This document shows positions 34,648 through 45,922 of a stretch of DNA of 64,000 nt, piece by piece. How positions within the stretch are numbered: position 1 is the stretch's first letter; the number at the start of each line of letters is the position of its first letter. Below the pieces are notes generated by a model. The model made no database searches, was not told where the DNA came from, and saw only the letters and a list, made by a program, of their open reading frames with translations. Both the position numbers and the translations under genes were made by a program. Source of the DNA: Enterobacter oligotrophicus (GTDB lineage: Bacteria > Pseudomonadota > Gammaproteobacteria > Enterobacterales > Enterobacteriaceae); the NCBI RefSeq assembly GCF_009176645.1, contig NZ_AP019007.1, positions 3,410,001-3,474,000 on the forward strand, read 5' to 3'.

Positions 34648-35415
34648 ATGTGCGAACTGCTCGGGATGAGCGCCAATGTGCCAACCGATATCTGCTTTAG
34701 CTTCACCGGGCTGGTTCAGCGCGGTGGGGGAACCGGGCCGCATAAAGACGGCTGGGGCATTACCTTCTACGAAGGCAAAGGGTGTCGCACGTTTAAAGAT
34801 CCTCAACCCAGCTTCAATTCACCGATTGCCAGACTGGTGCAGGACTATCCGATAAAGTCCCGCTCGGTGATCGCCCATATCCGCCAGGCGAATCGCGGGG
34901 AAGTGGCGCTGGAAAATACCCATCCCTTTACCCGTGAACTGTGGGGCCGTAACTGGACCTATGCCCACAACGGCCAGCTCACCGGCTATAAATCGCTGGA
35001 GACCGGGAATTTCCGACCGGTCGGCGAAACGGACAGTGAAAAGGCGTTTTGCTGGTTGCTGCATAAGCTGACCGAGCGCTACCCTCGCACGCCCGGCAAC
35101 ATGGCCGCCGTATTTAAATATATCGCGTCGCTGGCATCTGAGTTACGCGAAAAAGGCGTGTTTAACATGCTGTTGTCTGACGGACGCTACGTGATGGCGT
35201 TTTGCTCCACGAATCTGTTCTGGATCACCCGCCGTGCGCCGTTTGGCGTGGCAAAACTGCTCGATCAGGATGTGGAGATAGACTTTCAGAAAGAGACCAC
35301 ACCAAATGATGTGGTCACTGTCATTGCGACGCAGCCGCTGACGGGCAACGAAACCTGGCAAAAGATCATGCCAGGTGAGTGGGTTTTATTTTGCCTCGGG
35401 GACCGAGTAGTTTGA
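34648..35415 (+). CDS. yafJ: Class II glutamine amidotransferase YafJ
   Basis: 255 residues. The nucleophile is Cys2 (MCELLGM), exposed after removal of Met. [13 protein letters not shown] and the oxyanion-loop AHNGQL follow the GATase type 2 pattern. No synthase partner domain is attached, so the acceptor is unknown. The last 30 nt overlap the end of yafK on the other strand. Confidence 0.92.
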   Translation: MCELLGMSANVPTDICFSFTGLVQRGGGTGPHKDGWGITFYEGKGCRTFKDPQPSFNSPIARLVQDYPIKSRSVIAHIRQANRGEVALENTHPFTRELWGRNWTYAHNGQLTGYKSLETGNFRPVGETDSEKAFCWLLHKLTERYPRTPGNMAAVFKYIASLASELREKGVFNMLLSDGRYVMAFCSTNLFWITRRAPFGVAKLLDQDVEIDFQKETTPNDVVTVIATQPLTGNETWQKIMPGEWVLFCLGDRVV

Positions 35416-36126
35416 CGCCAGCTGTGGATGAACCACTTCGTGGCTTAGCGGTTTGCTGACCACGTAACGGCCATCCACAATCGAGACGACCGGCGGCTTA
35501 TGGGTCTGCTCAAAATAGTCATAACCCGGCTTAAGCTGCTTCCAGAAATCGGCGTAGTAAGAATATTTGTGGCGAGCCATGTTGGCATCGGTCATACGGA
35601 ACGGGTAGATGCTGATCTGAACGTTTGGCTGACCAAACACCAGCGCACCGGTCACGAACTGGAAGATCTCATCAATGCCGGAGTCGGTCATTGCGTAACA
35701 GCCGACAGAGACGCAAGCACCGTGGATCATCAGATACTTACCTTCATAGCCGTGAGCACGGTCGTAGGCATTCGGGAAGCCGATGTTAATCGCTTTATAG
35801 AAGCGGCTGTCCGGTTTTAGCTGGCTACGCTGAACGTTGTAAAACCCTTCCGGACTTTTGAAATCGCCCTGACGCTGTTTTGGCCCCAGCCCGCCGGAGT
35901 AGTTACAAATTTTGTAGCTATCGAGCAGCTGATATGTCTCGCCCATTTTTACAAACAGATCGAGTGTGCGCTCTTCCTTGAAGATTTGAATATAAACCGG
36001 CGATCCCATTAACTGCTGTTTATATTCTTTGCTGACCGGCGTCGTTGAGCTATTACTGCTGAGCAGCCCGGCAAACGACATGCACGGCATCAGAAGCATC
36101 GCAATGAATAATGCGATTTTACGCAT
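35386..36126 (-). CDS. dpaA: L,D-transpeptidase-fold protein YafK / DpaA (LdtF)
   Basis: 246 residues with a Sec signal peptide ([20 protein letters not shown]). The YkuD catalytic block is [12 protein letters not shown] (His and Cys nucleophile). In E. coli the protein detaches Braun lipoprotein from peptidoglycan rather than forming cross-links. It acts in the periplasm. It is convergent with yafJ and shares 30 nt with it. Confidence 0.92.
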   Translation of the reverse strand: MRKIALFIAMLLMPCMSFAGLLSSNSSTTPVSKEYKQQLMGSPVYIQIFKEERTLDLFVKMGETYQLLDSYKICNYSGGLGPKQRQGDFKSPEGFYNVQRSQLKPDSRFYKAINIGFPNAYDRAHGYEGKYLMIHGACVSVGCYAMTDSGIDEIFQFVTGALVFGQPNVQISIYPFRMTDANMARHKYSYYADFWKQLKPGYDYFEQTHKPPVVSIVDGRYVVSKPLSHEVVHPQLASNYSVPEAK

Positions 36127-36427
36127 ACTACTGGTTCCTTGATAAAACTATGACCAACTTGCCAGGACGGCAAAAAGAGACCCGAAATCAGATTAATCTG
36201 GACAGGAGCGCTCACATTAGCACCGCTATAGATTTTCGCAAGACCCAACCTTTGAGTTTACACATTAGTTTTACTTTATAACCCATTCGAATCGCCTTGA
36301 CTCCAGGAACTTTGCGCAATAGCTCGCATTTTGGCGCGAGCAAGGGCGGATTTGCTGCCGCCTGCCGAGCTTAAAATGTTACACTTCGTTCCCTCTGGAT
36401 TGTTGTTCATGGATACCTGCTAACCAC
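36127..36427. other. dpaA-nqrA intergenic region
   Basis: 301 nt between divergent genes. It should hold both promoters. TTGACT at ~36298 with a weak -10 (ATAGCT-like) 16 nt on may serve nqrA. No ORF or RNA structure was recognised. Confidence 0.4.
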
Positions 36428-37771
36428 ATGTTTAGAATAAGAAAAGGACTTGATCTGCCGATCTCCGGCGTGCCTGAACAGCACGTTTCGACAGGTGCCA
36501 GCATTCGTCACGTTGCCATTTTGGGCGACGATTACGTGGGGATGCGCCCCGCGATGCTGGTGCAGGAGGGCGATCGCGTCATGAAAGGGCAGGCGCTCTT
36601 CGAGGATAAAAAAAATCCCGGCGTTATGTTCACCGCACCCGCCAGCGGCACTGTTGTTGCGATTAACCGCGGGGAACGCCGCGTACTGCAGTCGGTGGTG
36701 ATCCGCATTGAAGGCAATGAGCAGCGTGATTTTGCCCATTTTGACGCGGCAGATCTCGTGGCTTTACGCCGTGATGTCGTGCAGGCGCAACTGCTGGAAT
36801 CTGGCCTGTGGACGGCGTTTCGCACGCGCCCGTTCAGTAAATCCCCTGTCCCTGGAACGGTGCCAGCGGCTATCTTTGTCACCGCAATCGACACCAACCC
36901 GCTCAGCGCAGATCCGCAGCCCATTATTCTGGCGCAGCGAAAGGCGTTTGATGATGGGCTCACGCTGTTAACGCGCCTGACGCCGGGGAAAGTCCATGTT
37001 TGCCAGGCCAGCGGCGGCAAACTCGGTGGACATCCGCAGGGGCAGGTTGCGTTTAATGAATTTGCAGGCCCGCACCCTGCTGGTCTGGCAGGCACCCATA
37101 TTCACTTCCTTGAGCCGGTGAGCCTGACGAAACAGGTGTGGCATCTTAATTATCAGGACGTCATTGCCATCGGAAAACTGTTTACGACGGGCGAGCTGTG
37201 CACGGAACGTGTGGTTGCCATCGGCGGGCCGCAGGCGACCAACCCGCGCCTGGTGCGTACCCTGCTGGGAGCCGATATTAATGAACTGCTCACCGGTGAA
37301 ACAAAAGCGGGTGAAAACCGGCTCATTTCCGGTTCAGTGCTTAGCGGCAGACAAGCCATCGACACGCAGGCTTACCTGGGGCGTTTTCATCTACAGGTGA
37401 GCATCGTTCAGGAGGGGCGTGAGAAAGAGCTGTTTGGCTGGGTGCTGCCAGGAGCAGAAAAGTTCTCTGTGACCCGCACCACGCTCGGCCACTTCCTGCG
37501 TCACAAGCTCTTTAACTTCTCCACCAGCACTCACGGTGGTGAGCGTGCGATGGTTCCCATTGGCAACTACGAGCGCGTCATGCCGCTGGATATTCTGCCA
37601 ACCGTGCTGCTGCGCGATCTGCTCGCCAGAGATTCCGACAGTGCGCAGGCGCTGGGCTGCCTGGAGCTGGACGAAGAAGATCTGGCGCTGTGTACCTATG
37701 TGTGTCCGGGTAAATACGAATATGGACCCGTATTGCGCGAGGTGTTAACCCGCATTGAGCAGGAAGGATAA
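36428..37771 (+). CDS. nqrA: Na+-translocating NADH:quinone reductase subunit A
   Basis: 447 residues, the non-membrane subunit at the cytoplasmic face. Typical N-terminus [14 protein letters not shown] and C-terminal [17 protein letters not shown] are present. First gene of nqrABCDEF-nqrM, which builds a respiratory sodium pump oxidising NADH and reducing ubiquinone. The operon is absent from E. coli K-12 but common in Enterobacter and Klebsiella. Confidence 0.97.
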   Translation: MFRIRKGLDLPISGVPEQHVSTGASIRHVAILGDDYVGMRPAMLVQEGDRVMKGQALFEDKKNPGVMFTAPASGTVVAINRGERRVLQSVVIRIEGNEQRDFAHFDAADLVALRRDVVQAQLLESGLWTAFRTRPFSKSPVPGTVPAAIFVTAIDTNPLSADPQPIILAQRKAFDDGLTLLTRLTPGKVHVCQASGGKLGGHPQGQVAFNEFAGPHPAGLAGTHIHFLEPVSLTKQVWHLNYQDVIAIGKLFTTGELCTERVVAIGGPQATNPRLVRTLLGADINELLTGETKAGENRLISGSVLSGRQAIDTQAYLGRFHLQVSIVQEGREKELFGWVLPGAEKFSVTRTTLGHFLRHKLFNFSTSTHGGERAMVPIGNYERVMPLDILPTVLLRDLLARDSDSAQALGCLELDEEDLALCTYVCPGKYEYGPVLREVLTRIEQEG

Positions 37772-37774
37772 CTG

Positions 37775-39010
37775 ATGGGCTTAAAACACCTCTTCGAAAA
37801 AATAGAGCCGCACTTTACTGAAGGTAAGCTGAAGAAGTATTACCCGCTGTATGAAGCGACGGCGACCATTTTCTACACGCCGGGGCTGGTGACAAAAGGG
37901 GCGGCGCACGTTCGTGACGCCATAGACCTCAAGCGGATGATGATTCTGGTCTGGTTTGCAGTCTTCCCGGCCATGTTCTGGGGCATGTATAACGTCGGGT
38001 TGCAGACCCTTCCGGCGCTACATCATTTATACGATGCACCGCAGCTGGCGCAGGTGATTCAGTCTGACTGGCACTACCGTCTGGCGCAGTCGCTGGGCGT
38101 GAGCTTTAGCGCAGATGCGGGCTGGATAAGCATGATGACGCTGGGTGCGGTCTTCTTCCTGCCAATCTACATCACCGTCTTTGTCGTGGGCGGCTTCTGG
38201 GAAGTGTTGTTTGCCATTATTCGCAAGCATGAGATTAACGAAGGCTTCTTTGTTACCTCTATTTTGTTTGCGCTGATCGTTCCACCAACGCTACCGCTCT
38301 GGCAGGCGGCAATGGGGATCAGCTTTGGTGTGGTGATTGCCAAGGAGATCTTCGGTGGCACCGGACGCAACTTCCTCAACCCGGCGCTGGCGGGGCGTGC
38401 GTTCCTCTTCTTTGCGTATCCGGCACAAATCTCGGGCGACCTGGTATGGACGGCGGCGGACGGTTTCTCCGGCGCAACGCCGCTCTCTCAGTGGGCTGCA
38501 CACGGCGGCGAAACGCTGGTTAACAATGCCACCGGACAGCCAGTGACCTGGTTTGATGCCTTTATTGGCAACATTCCAGGCTCTATTGGAGAGGTATCCA
38601 CGCTGATGATTTTGCTTGGCGGGGCCATCATCCTGTTCGGGCGCGTGGCGTCCTGGCGGATCGTCGCAGGTGTAATGATCGGCATGGTGCTCACTGCCAC
38701 GATGTTCAACTTCATCGGTTCCACCACCAACCCGATGTTCTCTATGCCCTGGTACTGGCATCTGGTGCTGGGAGGCTTTGCTTTCGGCATGATGTTCATG
38801 GCCACCGATCCCGTCTCGGCGTCGTTTACCGACAAAGGGAAGTGGTGCTACGGCGCGCTCATCGGGGTGATGTGTGTATTGATTCGCGTGGTCAACCCGG
38901 CCTATCCGGAAGGGATGATGCTGGCCATTCTGTTTGCCAACCTGTTTGCGCCGCTTTTCGACTACCTGGTCGTGCGCGCCAACATTAAGCGGAGGAAGGC
39001 GCGTGGCTGA
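37775..39010 (+). CDS. nqrB: Na+-translocating NADH:quinone reductase subunit B
   Basis: A 411-residue membrane subunit with about ten hydrophobic segments. The [10 protein letters not shown] motif carries the threonine that receives covalently linked FMN (attached by ApbE). Riboflavin and the Na+ path are also in this subunit. It starts 3 nt after nqrA and overlaps nqrC by 8 nt. Confidence 0.97.
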   Translation: MGLKHLFEKIEPHFTEGKLKKYYPLYEATATIFYTPGLVTKGAAHVRDAIDLKRMMILVWFAVFPAMFWGMYNVGLQTLPALHHLYDAPQLAQVIQSDWHYRLAQSLGVSFSADAGWISMMTLGAVFFLPIYITVFVVGGFWEVLFAIIRKHEINEGFFVTSILFALIVPPTLPLWQAAMGISFGVVIAKEIFGGTGRNFLNPALAGRAFLFFAYPAQISGDLVWTAADGFSGATPLSQWAAHGGETLVNNATGQPVTWFDAFIGNIPGSIGEVSTLMILLGGAIILFGRVASWRIVAGVMIGMVLTATMFNFIGSTTNPMFSMPWYWHLVLGGFAFGMMFMATDPVSASFTDKGKWCYGALIGVMCVLIRVVNPAYPEGMMLAILFANLFAPLFDYLVVRANIKRRKARG

Positions 39011-39797
39011 AGTCAAAAATAACGACAGCATCGGCAAAACGCTGCTGGTGGTGCTGGTCCTTTGCCTGGTGTGTTCCATTGTCGTGGCGGGTTCAGCCGT
39101 AGGGTTGAAGCCGCTGCAGCAGGAGCAACGAGCGCTGGATAAACAGCGCAATATCCTGGCCGTCGCCGGGCTGATGCAGGAAGGGATGAGTGCAGACGAC
39201 GTCTCGGCACTCTTTGCCGAGCGCATATCAGCCCGACTGGTGGATTTAAAAACCGGCGAACTGCTGGATAAAGACCCGGCGAAGTTTAATCAGGCCCAGG
39301 CGCTAAAAGATCCGCAGATGAGTCTTGTACTTGAGGCATCACAGGACCCGGCCGGTATCAAGCGTCGCAGCAATCTCGCGGAAATCTACCTGGTACGGGA
39401 TGAGCAAAAACGTGTGCAGGAAATGGTACTGCCAATCTACGGCAACGGTTTGTGGTCAATGATGTATGCCTTCGTAGCGCTCGATACTGATGGGCGCACG
39501 GTAAAAGGGATTACGTATTATGACCAGGGCGAAACGCCGGGGCTGGGCGGGGAGGTTGAGAACCCTAACTGGCGTGCACAGTTCGTCGGGAAAAAAGTGC
39601 TCGACGACAACGGCCAGCCTGCGCTGAAAGTGATGAAAGGCGCTGCACGTCCGGGGGACGAATATGCTGTTGACGGGCTTTCCGGGGCCACGCTCACCTC
39701 TAACGGGGTGCAGCACAGTTTTGATTTCTGGATGGGCGAGCTGGGCTTTGGCCCCTTCCTGAAAAATGTACGTGAAGGAGCGCTGAACAATGGCTGA
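39003..39797 (+). CDS. nqrC: Na+-translocating NADH:quinone reductase subunit C
   Basis: 264 residues. One N-terminal membrane helix (~10-32) anchors a periplasmic FMN-binding domain whose covalent FMN threonine is in [14 protein letters not shown] near residue 225. The start is GTG at 39003, inside nqrB, preceded by gcggaggaag; a longer reading frame upstream has no comparable site. It overlaps nqrD by 8 nt. Confidence 0.96.
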   Translation: MAEVKNNDSIGKTLLVVLVLCLVCSIVVAGSAVGLKPLQQEQRALDKQRNILAVAGLMQEGMSADDVSALFAERISARLVDLKTGELLDKDPAKFNQAQALKDPQMSLVLEASQDPAGIKRRSNLAEIYLVRDEQKRVQEMVLPIYGNGLWSMMYAFVALDTDGRTVKGITYYDQGETPGLGGEVENPNWRAQFVGKKVLDDNGQPALKVMKGAARPGDEYAVDGLSGATLTSNGVQHSFDFWMGELGFGPFLKNVREGALNNG

Positions 39798-40428
39798 TAC
39801 CGGTGAACTGAAAGAAGTCAAAAAGGTGCTGATTGGCCCACTGTTAGCCAATAACCCGATTACCCTGCAGGTGTTGGGCGTCTGTTCGGCGCTGGCGGTG
39901 ACCACCAAACTGGAAACTGCGCTGGTGATGACCGTTGCGGTAACGCTGGTTACGGCGTTCTCCAGCATGTTTATCTCGATGATCCGCCATCACATACCGA
40001 ACAGCGTGAGGATCATTGTGCAAATGGCGATCATCGCCTCGCTGGTGATCGTGGTCGATCAGCTGCTGCGCGCTTTTGCTTATGAAACCTCAAAACAGCT
40101 TTCGGTGTTTGTCGGTCTGATTATCACCAACTGCATCGTGATGGGGCGTGCTGAAGCCTACGCCATGAAAATGCCGCCGCTGGCGAGCTTTATGGACGGC
40201 ATCGGCAACGGCCTGGGTTACGGCGTGATCCTGATGACGGTCGGATTCCTGCGCGAGCTTATTGGTAGCGGCAAGCTGTTTGGCATCACGGTGCTGGATA
40301 CGGTGCAGAATGGCGGCTGGTATCTGCCAAACGGACTGTTCCTGCTGGCCCCAAGCGCATTTTTCATTATCGGTTTGCTGATCTGGCTGATTCGTACCCT
40401 GAAGCCTGAACAGCAGGAAAAGGAGTAA
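39790..40428 (+). CDS. nqrD: Na+-translocating NADH:quinone reductase subunit D
   Basis: 212 residues with six membrane segments, the RnfE/NqrD family. Together with NqrE it holds an intramembrane iron centre through conserved Cys residues ([21 protein letters not shown]). Confidence 0.96.
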   Translation: MADTGELKEVKKVLIGPLLANNPITLQVLGVCSALAVTTKLETALVMTVAVTLVTAFSSMFISMIRHHIPNSVRIIVQMAIIASLVIVVDQLLRAFAYETSKQLSVFVGLIITNCIVMGRAEAYAMKMPPLASFMDGIGNGLGYGVILMTVGFLRELIGSGKLFGITVLDTVQNGGWYLPNGLFLLAPSAFFIIGLLIWLIRTLKPEQQEKE

Positions 40429-40434
40429 CCGACA

Positions 40435-41031
40435 ATGGCTCATTACCTGAGTTTATTTGTGCGCGCAGTGTTTGTTGAAAACATGGCGCTCGCGTTTTTC
40501 CTCGGCATGTGTACGTTCCTTGCTGTTTCTAAAAAGGTGTCGACGGCATTTGGACTGGGGGTGGCGGTTACGGTCGTTCTTGGGCTTTCCGTACCGATTA
40601 ACAATCTGGTGTTCAACTTCGTGCTGCGGGACGGCGCGCTGGTAGAAGGTGTCGACCTGAGCTTTCTGAACTTCATCACCTTCATCGGTGTGATTGCGGC
40701 GCTGGTGCAAATTCTTGAGATGATCCTCGACAGGTATTTCCCGTCGCTCTATAACGCCCTGGGGATTTTTCTGCCGCTGATCGCCGTGAACTGCGCCATC
40801 TTCGGCGGCGTGTCGTTTATGGTTCAGCGCGATTACAACTTCAGTGAATCCGTGGTGTATGGCTTTGGTTCCGGTATCGGCTGGATGCTGGCTATTGTCA
40901 CCATGGCGGGCATCCGTGAAAAAATGAAATATGCCAACGTGCCCGCGGGCTTGCGCGGCTTAGGGATCACCTTTATCACCACCGGGTTGATGGCACTGGG
41001 CTTTATGTCCTTCTCCGGTGTGCAGCTATAA
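40435..41031 (+). CDS. nqrE: Na+-translocating NADH:quinone reductase subunit E
   Basis: 198 residues with six membrane segments, the pseudosymmetric partner of NqrD. The matching Cys positions are in GMCTFLAVS and VNCAIFGG. It starts 6 nt after nqrD. Confidence 0.96.
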   Translation: MAHYLSLFVRAVFVENMALAFFLGMCTFLAVSKKVSTAFGLGVAVTVVLGLSVPINNLVFNFVLRDGALVEGVDLSFLNFITFIGVIAALVQILEMILDRYFPSLYNALGIFLPLIAVNCAIFGGVSFMVQRDYNFSESVVYGFGSGIGWMLAIVTMAGIREKMKYANVPAGLRGLGITFITTGLMALGFMSFSGVQL

Positions 41032-41041
41032 GGGAAAGAAG

Positions 41042-42265
41042 ATGGAAATTATTCTTGGCGTGGTGATGTTCACGCTGATTGTTCTGGTGCTGTCGGGTCT
41101 GATCCTGGCCGCACGTGCGAAGCTGGTAAATTCCGGTGATGTCATTATTGATATCAACGATGAGCCGCAAAACCAGATCCGCACACCAGCGGGGGACAAG
41201 CTGCTTAATACACTCTCCGGCAACGGGATTTTTGTCTCTTCAGCCTGCGGCGGCGGTGGCTCCTGCGGGCAGTGCCGCGTAACGGTGAAAGAGGGGGGCG
41301 GGGATATTCTGCCAACCGAGCTGGCGCATATCACTAAACGTGAAGCAAAAGAGGGCTGCCGTCTGGCCTGTCAGGTCGCGGTGCGTCAGAACATGAAGAT
41401 TGAGCTGCCGGAAGAAATTTTCGGCGTCAAAAAATGGGAGTGTGAGGTTATCTCTAACGATAACAAAGCCACCTTCATTAAAGAGCTTAAACTGCGCGTG
41501 CCGGAAGGGGAAAGTGTCCCGTTCCGTGCGGGGGGCTACATCCAGATAGAGTGTCCGGAACATACTGTCGCGTATGCGGACTTTGACGTGCCCGATGAAT
41601 ACCGCGCCGACTGGGATAAATTCAATCTCTTCCGTTTTGTTTCTGACGTCAAAGAGCCCACGTTGCGCGCTTACTCCATGGCGAACTACCCGGAAGAGAA
41701 GGGCATTATCATGCTTAACGTGCGTATCGCCACGCCGCCACCCAATGTGCCGGGTGCACCACCGGGCGTGATGTCGTCGTATATCTGGTCCCTCAAGCCA
41801 GGCGATAAAGTGACGATTTCCGGTCCGTTCGGTGAGTTCTTTGCTAAAGACACCGACGCAGAAATGGTCTTTATCGGCGGTGGTGCTGGGATGGCACCGA
41901 TGCGTTCTCATATCTTCGACCAGCTTAAACGGCTTAGCAGCCAGCGCAAAATCAGCTTCTGGTACGGTGCCCGCTCGCTGCGCGAAATGTTTTATGATGA
42001 TGAGTTTGAACAGCTTGCGCGTGACAACCCTAACTTTACCTTCCATGTGGCGCTTTCCGATCCACAGCCGGAAGATAACTGGACGGGTTATACAGGGTTC
42101 ATCCATAACGTGCTGTATGAAAACTACCTCAAACAGCATCCGGCACCGGAAGATTGCGAGTTTTATATGTGTGGTCCGCCGATGATGAACGCCGCAGTGA
42201 TCAAGATGCTTAAAGATCTCGGTGTGGAAGATGAGAACATCTTGCTCGATGACTTTGGAGGCTGA
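41042..42265 (+). CDS. nqrF: Na+-translocating NADH:quinone reductase subunit F (NADH-oxidising)
   Basis: 407 residues. An N-terminal membrane helix (~3-24) is followed by a [2Fe-2S] ferredoxin domain ([10 protein letters not shown] ... CRLAC, ~70-111). An FAD domain (RAYSMANYP) and an NADH domain ([19 protein letters not shown]) follow. It is the electron entry point of the complex. The ATG at 41042 with agggaaagaag upstream is preferred over an in-frame codon inside nqrE. Confidence 0.97.
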   Translation: MEIILGVVMFTLIVLVLSGLILAARAKLVNSGDVIIDINDEPQNQIRTPAGDKLLNTLSGNGIFVSSACGGGGSCGQCRVTVKEGGGDILPTELAHITKREAKEGCRLACQVAVRQNMKIELPEEIFGVKKWECEVISNDNKATFIKELKLRVPEGESVPFRAGGYIQIECPEHTVAYADFDVPDEYRADWDKFNLFRFVSDVKEPTLRAYSMANYPEEKGIIMLNVRIATPPPNVPGAPPGVMSSYIWSLKPGDKVTISGPFGEFFAKDTDAEMVFIGGGAGMAPMRSHIFDQLKRLSSQRKISFWYGARSLREMFYDDEFEQLARDNPNFTFHVALSDPQPEDNWTGYTGFIHNVLYENYLKQHPAPEDCEFYMCGPPMMNAAVIKMLKDLGVEDENILLDDFGG

Positions 42266-42267
42266 CG

Positions 42268-42468
42268 ATGATGACATTTCTGGCAGCTTTCCTGGTCTTT
42301 GTGCTGGTGGTGTTCGGTATGTCGTTAGGCTGGATCATTAAGCGTAAAAGTCTCCAGGGCAGTTGCGGTGGCATTTCATCCCTTGGCATGGAAAAAGTCT
42401 GCGACTGTCCGGAGCCGTGCGACGCCCGTAAAAAACGGATGGCGCGCGAGGCCCGGCGTATCCTTTAG
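42268..42468 (+). CDS. nqrM: Na+-NQR maturation protein NqrM
   Basis: 66 residues. One N-terminal membrane helix (~3-22) is followed by a cysteine-rich tail (GSCGGISSLGMEKVCDCPEPCD) characteristic of NqrM (DUF539). It is thought to deliver iron for the NqrD/E centre. It starts 2 nt after nqrF, closing the operon. Confidence 0.95.
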   Translation: MMTFLAAFLVFVLVVFGMSLGWIIKRKSLQGSCGGISSLGMEKVCDCPEPCDARKKRMAREARRIL

Positions 42469-42503
42469 GGCAAAATCGTCCCACTTCTCAATCCTCACTT
42501 ATT

Positions 42504-42523
42504 TACTGTATACTTATCCAGTG
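42504..42523 (+). promoter_or_regulatory. LexA (SOS) box upstream of dinB
   Basis: TACTGTATACTTATCCAGTG fits the LexA consensus taCTGT-N8-aCAGta (CTGT 42506-42509, CCAG 42518-42521). It lies 17 nt before the dinB ATG, so dinB is expected to be DNA-damage inducible. Confidence 0.88.
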
Positions 42524-42540
42524 ATGAGTGAGGGCTTACT

Positions 42541-43599
42541 ATGCGCAAAATAATCCATGTTGATATGGACTGCTTTTTTGCCGCAGTGGAGATGCGTGAC
42601 AATCCGGCGCTGCGGGATATCCCTATTGCGATTGGCGGCAGCCGCGTCCAGCGTGGGGTAATCAGTACAGCTAACTATCCTGCGCGCAAGTTTGGTGTGC
42701 GCAGCGCTATGCCCACGGCGATGGCGCTGAAACTCTGCCCTCATCTTACCCTTCTGCCTGGGCGTTTTGATGCCTATAAAGAAGCGTCTGTCCATATTCG
42801 GGAAATATTCTCCCGCTACACTTCGCTGATTGAGCCTCTGTCGCTGGATGAAGCCTATCTGGATGTCACCGACAGTCTGCATTGTCACGGCTCCGCCACA
42901 CTGATGGCGCAGGAGATCCGCCAGACCATCCATAAAGAACTGGATCTGACCGCCTCCGCGGGCGTCGCGCCGGTGAAGTTTCTTGCCAAAATCGCGTCTG
43001 ATTTAAATAAGCCCAACGGGCAGTATGTCATCACACCTGAAGAGGTTCCGGCGTTTTTGAAAACCCTGCCGCTTGGCAAAATCCCCGGCGTGGGGAAAGT
43101 CTCCGCTGCAAAACTTGAGAGCATGGGACTACGCACCTGTGAAGATGTGCAGCGAAGCGATCTGGCGATGTTGCTTAAGCGTTTCGGGAAGTTTGGCCGC
43201 GTGCTCTGGGAGCGCAGTCAGGGAATTGACGAGCGTGACGTGAACAATGAGCGGCTGCGGAAATCCGTCGGCGTTGAGCGCACGCTAAGCGAAGACATTC
43301 ACGACTGGTCAGCGTGCGAAACCATTATTATCGAACAGCTCTATCCCGAACTTGAGCGGCGGCTAATAAAGGTGAAACCGGATCTGTTGATTGCTCGTCA
43401 GGGTATCAAGCTGAAATTCAACGACTTCCAGCAAACGACGCAGGAGCATGTCTGGCCGCGGCTGAATAAAGAGGATCTGATTGCGACCGCAAAGAAAGCC
43501 TGGGAGGAGCGGCGGGCAGGGCGTGGGGTTAGGCTGGTGGGGTTGCACGTCACATTGCTGGACCCGCAGTTAGAGCGGCAGCTGGTTCTGGGACTGTAA
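42541..43599 (+). CDS. dinB: DNA polymerase IV (Y-family translesion polymerase)
   Basis: 352 residues. Catalytic carboxylates lie in [12 protein letters not shown] (Asp8) and SLDEAYLDV (Asp-Glu near 103-104). The helix-hairpin-helix ([16 protein letters not shown]) and little-finger domain follow. The C-terminal QLVLGL is the beta-clamp binding motif. The E. coli neighbours yafN-yafO-yafP are absent. Confidence 0.97.
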   Translation: MRKIIHVDMDCFFAAVEMRDNPALRDIPIAIGGSRVQRGVISTANYPARKFGVRSAMPTAMALKLCPHLTLLPGRFDAYKEASVHIREIFSRYTSLIEPLSLDEAYLDVTDSLHCHGSATLMAQEIRQTIHKELDLTASAGVAPVKFLAKIASDLNKPNGQYVITPEEVPAFLKTLPLGKIPGVGKVSAAKLESMGLRTCEDVQRSDLAMLLKRFGKFGRVLWERSQGIDERDVNNERLRKSVGVERTLSEDIHDWSACETIIIEQLYPELERRLIKVKPDLLIARQGIKLKFNDFQQTTQEHVWPRLNKEDLIATAKKAWEERRAGRGVRLVGLHVTLLDPQLERQLVLGL

Positions 43600-43600
43600 T

Positions 43601-43632
43601 CGTAGGCCCGGTAAGCGAAGCGCCACCGGGCA
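43601..43632. repeat. REP element between dinB and pepD
   Basis: A single REP unit, cgtaggcccggtaagcg...cgccaccgggca, between convergent genes. Confidence 0.85.
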
Positions 43633-43644
43633 ACAGACGATAAA

Positions 43645-45102
43645 TTACTTCGCAGGAATCGCCTTCAGCAGCTCGGTCAGCAGCGTCCAGTAGTGACCCA
43701 CGCTTTCGATATGAACCTGCTCATCCGGGGAGTGTGGCCCGGTGATGGTTGGCCCGATGGAAACCATGTCCATCTCCGGATACGGTTTTTTGAACAGACC
43801 GCATTCCAGACCCGCGTGGATCACCTGAATGTTCGGGGTGCTGTTGAACAGACGCTGGTAAGTTTCACGTACCAGTGCCATCACCGGAGAGCTTGCATCC
43901 GGCTGCCAGCCTGGGTAGCTGCCTTTCGCTGAGGTTTTCGCGCCTGCCAGTGTGCCGAGAGATTCCAGCATGCTCACGACGTACTCTTTACCGCTGTCGA
44001 TAAGCGAGCGGATCAGGCAGATGATCTCTGCGCTGTCGTCACCCATGGTCACCACGCCCACGTTCAGCGAGGTTTCCACCACGCCTTTCGCTACGTCGGA
44101 GTTGCGGATCACACCGTTTGGCGTCGCGTTCAGCAACTGAACAAAGGTATCGCGGGACTGCGTGGTCAGCGCCGCTTTATCTGTTGAAACGGATTCCAGC
44201 ACCACGGTCAGGTTTTTCTCTTTCTCAGAGAGTTCGTTTTTCAGGATATCCAGATAAACGCTGGAGAGTTTTTTCAGCTCGTCCGCTTTTGCCGCAGGCA
44301 CCGCTACGGTGGCGAACGCTTCACGTGGGATCGCGTTGCGCAGCGTACCGCCGTTGAAATCCACCAGACGCAGATCCAGATCAGCCGCGTGGCCTGCCAG
44401 GAAACGTGCCAGCAGTTTGTTGGCGTTACCGAGGCCCAGATGAATATCACCACCGGAGTGGCCGCCTTTCAGCCCTTTCAGCGTCAGTCTGAAGGTCTGG
44501 AAGCCAGCAGGAACCGCTTCGCGGGACAGCGGCAGGGTAGAGATGAAATCAATCCCGCCCGCGCAGCCCATGTAAATCTCACCTTCTTCTTCGGAGTCGG
44601 TGTTGATCAGAATGTCCGCCTGCAGCCAGTTGGCCTGCAGACCGAACGCACCGTCCATGCCCGCTTCTTCGGTCATGGTCAGCAGCACTTCCAGCGGACC
44701 ATGCTCAACGCTGTCGTCCGCCAGCACGGCCAGTGCAGAGGCCATACCGATACCGTTATCCGCACCCAGCGTGGTGCCGCGCGCTTTTACCCAGTCGCCG
44801 TCGATGTACGGCTGGATAGGGTCTTTAGTGAAGTCGTGCACGGTGTCGTTGTTTTTCTGTGGAACCATGTCCAGGTGCGCCTGCAGCACAACGGGTTTAC
44901 GGTTTTCCATGCCTGCCGTTGCCGGTTTGCGGATCAGAATGTTGCCAACCTGGTCGCGTTCAGCGTGCAGACCTTTTTCCTTCGCCCAGCCCATAATATG
45001 TTCGGCCAGTTGTTCTTCATGATAGGACGGGTGCGGAATGGAACAGATTTTGGCAAAAATATCCCACAGCGGCTGTGGAGATAATTGAGACAGTTCAGAC
45101 AC
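43645..45102 (-). CDS. pepD: Cytosol non-specific dipeptidase (aminoacyl-histidine dipeptidase)
   Basis: A 485-residue M20-family metallopeptidase. Zinc ligands appear in LQAHLDMVPQ (His-x-Asp) and GADNGIGMA; the catalytic Glu is in MTEEAGMDGA. It hydrolyses Xaa-His and other dipeptides in the cytosol. The GTG start at 45102 with aaggaga upstream gives the family N-terminus (MSELSQLSPQPLW); an in-frame ATG 15 codons earlier is not supported. Confidence 0.95.
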   Translation of the reverse strand: MSELSQLSPQPLWDIFAKICSIPHPSYHEEQLAEHIMGWAKEKGLHAERDQVGNILIRKPATAGMENRKPVVLQAHLDMVPQKNNDTVHDFTKDPIQPYIDGDWVKARGTTLGADNGIGMASALAVLADDSVEHGPLEVLLTMTEEAGMDGAFGLQANWLQADILINTDSEEEGEIYMGCAGGIDFISTLPLSREAVPAGFQTFRLTLKGLKGGHSGGDIHLGLGNANKLLARFLAGHAADLDLRLVDFNGGTLRNAIPREAFATVAVPAAKADELKKLSSVYLDILKNELSEKEKNLTVVLESVSTDKAALTTQSRDTFVQLLNATPNGVIRNSDVAKGVVETSLNVGVVTMGDDSAEIICLIRSLIDSGKEYVVSMLESLGTLAGAKTSAKGSYPGWQPDASSPVMALVRETYQRLFNSTPNIQVIHAGLECGLFKKPYPEMDMVSIGPTITGPHSPDEQVHIESVGHYWTLLTELLKAIPAK

Positions 45103-45359
45103 GATAAGTCTCCTTGTCGATGCGCTGCAAACAACGTTGCAGGACACAGGGTTAGCAGGTTAATAGTTACCACAAGACAGGCTTGCGAGATGCAACTGAG
45201 AATACCACTTTCTCTGGTCGCTGGTAGCATAAAGCATGTAAAAACTCAGGCTCAGGGCGCTAAACACTGGTTTTTGGTGCGTCAGATCTCTATAATCTCG
45301 CGCAACCTGGTTCACCCTTACTTTTTTAAGCCGTATAAAAACAGGCTGGGACACTTCAC

Positions 45360-45818
45360 ATGAGCGAAAAATACGTCGTCACCTGGGACATGTTGCAGAT
45401 TCACGCACGCAAACTGGCGGCGCGTCTGATGCCTTCCGAGCAGTGGAAAGGCATTATTGCCGTCAGCCGTGGCGGTCTTGTACCGGGGGCGCTGCTGGCA
45501 CGTGAGCTGGGTATTCGTCATGTCGATACCGTATGTATCTCCAGCTATGACCACGACAACCAGCGTGAGCTGAAAGTGCTGAAACGCGCTGAAGGCGACG
45601 GTGAAGGCTTCATCGTTATTGACGATCTGGTGGATACCGGTGGTACTGCGGTTGCGATCCGCGAAATGTATCCAAAAGCGCACTTCGTCACTATCTTCGC
45701 TAAACCGGCTGGCCGCCCACTGGTTGACGATTACGTGATTGATATCCCGCAGGATACCTGGATTGAGCAGCCATGGGATATGGGTGTGGTCTTTGTACCG
45801 CCTATTTTAGGCCGTTAA
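45360..45818 (+). CDS. gpt: Xanthine-guanine phosphoribosyltransferase
   Basis: 152 residues. The PRPP motif [12 protein letters not shown] and the base-binding tail ([10 protein letters not shown]) are intact. It salvages guanine, xanthine and hypoxanthine. It is divergent from pepD. The product is peripheral to the inner membrane in E. coli. Confidence 0.97.
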   Translation: MSEKYVVTWDMLQIHARKLAARLMPSEQWKGIIAVSRGGLVPGALLARELGIRHVDTVCISSYDHDNQRELKVLKRAEGDGEGFIVIDDLVDTGGTAVAIREMYPKAHFVTIFAKPAGRPLVDDYVIDIPQDTWIEQPWDMGVVFVPPILGR

Positions 45819-45837
45819 TTTCAGAACGAAACTTTAC

Positions 45838-45868
45838 ACGCCCGGCTATGCCGGGCGTTGTTCTTTTT
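45838..45868 (+). terminator. Terminator after gpt
   Basis: Stem ACGCCCGGC-tat-GCCGGGCGT followed by tgttcttttt. Confidence 0.88.
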
Positions 45869-45922
45869 AGCCTGCACCGCGTTACAATGGTCTCCAGATG
45901 ATGTATCCATGGAGGCAACGCA

